NCBI GenBank assembly: GCA_016208015.1
Contig: JACQYW010000003.1
Coordinates: forward strand, 40,217-104,216
Length of the DNA: 64,000 bases
From: Nitrosomonadales bacterium
GTDB lineage: Bacteria; Pseudomonadota; Gammaproteobacteria; Burkholderiales; Gallionellaceae
Reading direction: 5' to 3'
The notes below the pieces were generated by a model. It saw only the letters and a list, made by a program, of their open reading frames with translations, ran no database searches and had not been told where the DNA came from. Within the stretch, counting starts at the first letter, position 1. Every line of letters begins with the position of its first letter. This document shows positions 63,017 through 64,000 of the stretch, in pieces. The position numbers and the translations under genes are program-made.

Positions 63017-63042
63017 GTATGCCCGATCTCATCGGGCTATAC
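63017..63042. promoter_or_regulatory. Candidate operator palindrome of the ccdB module
   Basis: GTATGCCCGAT and ATCGGGCTATAC form an inverted repeat (one-base bulge) about 30 bases before the antitoxin start. Toxin-antitoxin operons usually have such an operator for autoregulation. It could instead be a hairpin of the neighbouring transcript. Confidence 0.5.
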
Positions 63043-63074
63043 TTCGCAAACATTCAATTCATGCGGGGTGTGTG

Positions 63075-63278
63075 ATGGGATACGTAGAACTGATCAGCAA
63101 GCTGGAAGCGCTCCCGCGCGAGAAGCAGGCGGAGGTCTTCGAATTCGTCGACTTCCTCTCTGAGCGCTGTGGTGCATCGGCAGATCAACCGCTTAAGCGC
63201 GCAGAAGTGGCCGCGAAAACCTGGAATTCCTTCAACGAGCGCCACGGCTCGTTTGCTGACCAACACTCCACGCTGTAA
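63075..63278 (+). CDS. Antitoxin with DUF2281-like N-terminus and CcdA-like tail
   Basis: A 67-residue protein. Residues 3-32 (YVELISKLEALPREKQAEVF, EFVDFLSER) look like DUF2281, while the last 18 residues contain NERHGSFADQHSTL, matching the toxin-binding tail of CcdA (GSFADEN). No ribbon-helix-helix N-terminus of classical CcdA is seen. The gene shares its last base with the start of the CcdB-like toxin. It is therefore probably the antitoxin, with a DNA-binding part that is not the classical one. Confidence 0.75.
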   Translation: MGYVELISKLEALPREKQAEVFEFVDFLSERCGASADQPLKRAEVAAKTWNSFNERHGSFADQHSTL

Positions 63279-63607
63279 TGGCGCAATTCGACGTTCACCG
63301 GAATACCGGAAAGCAAACGGAAGCGATTCCCTACGTTGTCATCGTCCAATCATCCCTGTTCGATAGTTACCGCCGCCGGGTCGTCATCCCGTTGGTGCGT
63401 CGCAGCCACCTCGATAGCGCGGCATCAATTGCAGGGGCGCCGTTGAATCCCGCCTTCGCGGTCGAAGGAATCGAAGTGGTGCTGCATCCGCTGGAGATTG
63501 TCTCCGTCGCTACGGACCAACTGGGCGAAAAGATTGCCACACTTGAACAAGAAGGCGACCGCATTACTGCTGCGATGGATGAATTGTTCACACGGGCTTG
63601 GGCGTAA
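63278..63607 (+). CDS. ccdB: CcdB-family toxin
   Basis: A 109-residue protein of the CcdB fold (AQFDVHRNTGK, YVVIVQSSLFDSYRRRVVIP, LHPLEIVSVATDQLGEKIAT). Classical CcdB traps DNA gyrase and needs its final Trp-Gly-Ile. Here the end is FTRAWA, so Trp is kept but Gly-Ile is missing, and gyrase poisoning cannot be assumed. It is coupled to the chimeric-looking antitoxin just upstream. Confidence 0.88.
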   Translation: MAQFDVHRNTGKQTEAIPYVVIVQSSLFDSYRRRVVIPLVRRSHLDSAASIAGAPLNPAFAVEGIEVVLHPLEIVSVATDQLGEKIATLEQEGDRITAAMDELFTRAWA

Positions 63608-63655
63608 CAAAACCGTGGTCTGTCCCCTATTATTATTGCTCGCTACCATGTGGGC

Positions 63656-64000
63656 ATGAACGAAGAGCATCTCTGGCAAGCTTGGTGCGATGGCTGCGCC
63701 CGCCCTAACCCCGGCCATATCGGCCTCGGAGCCCTCCTGCTGGAACCGGATGGTAGCCGCCACGAACTCTCGCAACGCAGCCCGCACAGCGGCTGCAACA
63801 ACGAAGCCGAAGCCCGCGCCCTGCTGGCCACCCTGCAACTGGCACGTACACTGCAAGCCAGCGCCTTGCTCATTCACTGCGATAGCGACGTCGTCGTGCG
63901 CCTCGCGCAAAATGCCAGTAGCACCGAAGCTGCCCGCCTCGCCCCCTTATTCGCCGAAATCCGCTCGCAGATAAAGTGTTTTGACCAATTCGAGTTACGC
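63656..64000 (+). CDS. RNase H-like protein (3' partial)
   Basis: The frame is open to the right edge, so the C-terminus is missing (115 residues visible). WCDGCARPNPGHIGLGALLL, NNEAEARALLATLQLA and HCDSDVVVRLAQN carry the acidic residues (Asp, Glu, Asp) of the RNase HI active site. It is a stand-alone RNase H fold of the reverse-transcriptase-like group and probably removes RNA from RNA-DNA hybrids. No clear Shine-Dalgarno precedes the ATG. Confidence 0.8.
   Translation, partial: MNEEHLWQAWCDGCARPNPGHIGLGALLLEPDGSRHELSQRSPHSGCNNEAEARALLATLQLARTLQASALLIHCDSDVVVRLAQNASSTEAARLAPLFAEIRSQIKCFDQFELR

Overview
The window looks like chromosomal DNA of a GC-rich betaproteobacterium, most likely an autotrophic member of the Nitrosomonadales/Gallionellaceae (Sideroxydans- or Gallionella-like). 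This is an inference from several things together: a Calvin-cycle phosphoribulokinase, a second IF-1 gene beside a cold-shock gene, the polA/LOG/DUF2782/thrB neighbourhood, BPSS1780-type membrane proteins and a glycine-riboswitch gcvTHP operon. I saw no tRNA, rRNA, CRISPR array, intact insertion sequence or prophage.

Layout. 1-10.6 kb is a surface-polysaccharide locus: the C-terminal part of a WbpM/CapD-type dehydratase, an O-antigen ligase, four glycosyltransferases, GtrA, an ArnT-like membrane glycosyltransferase, and WecD/WecE-like enzymes that suggest an Fuc4NAc-type sugar. 10.6-18.3 kb holds apaH, an infA paralogue, a cold-shock gene, a strong small-RNA candidate, a fructosamine-kinase-like gene, a VOC protein, a PfkB kinase, a P-type ATPase and ycgR. 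18.3-23.6 kb is gcvT-gcvH-gcvP followed by tpx, headed by a tandem glycine riboswitch and terminator. 23.6-34 kb carries two tight minus-strand housekeeping runs (accB-accC-prmA-zinc-ribbon protein; leuS-lptE-holA-cutA-dsbD) plus aroQ. 34-45.4 kb has a FecR/SPOR protein, phosphoribulokinase, a MazG-like enzyme, uvrD, small stress and membrane proteins, thrB, a LOG protein and polA. 45.4-47.2 kb is an AT-richer cassette between two long inverted repeats. 47.2-62.3 kb mixes RNA modification, hemerythrin, a NodIJ-like exporter, hemJ, an rRNA methyltransferase, a membrane spermidine-synthase fusion, an outer-membrane barrel, Hsp20, a hydrolase and an M23 peptidase. 62.3-63.6 kb has two toxin-antitoxin modules, and the window ends inside an RNase H-like gene.

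The most interesting signals are mostly small or non-coding. (1) A candidate sRNA (about 12347-12455) has four hairpins, two with C-rich anti-Shine-Dalgarno loops, and its promoter overlaps an oppositely directed promoter for the cold-shock gene. (2) A 54-59 nt hairpin element occurs three times, each copy nested inside a REP/dRS3-like palindrome, with compensatory changes in its inner stem. (3) In the inverted-repeat cassette, a run of 14 C sits between a -35 box and a possible -10 box, resembling a phase-variable promoter. (4) A CcdB-family toxin is paired with an antitoxin that seems to join a DUF2281-like N-terminus to a CcdA-like toxin-binding tail. (5) A REP palindrome sits inside the second glycine aptamer. 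Short dispersed repeats have also entered coding sequence, in thrB and at the end of the M23 peptidase gene.
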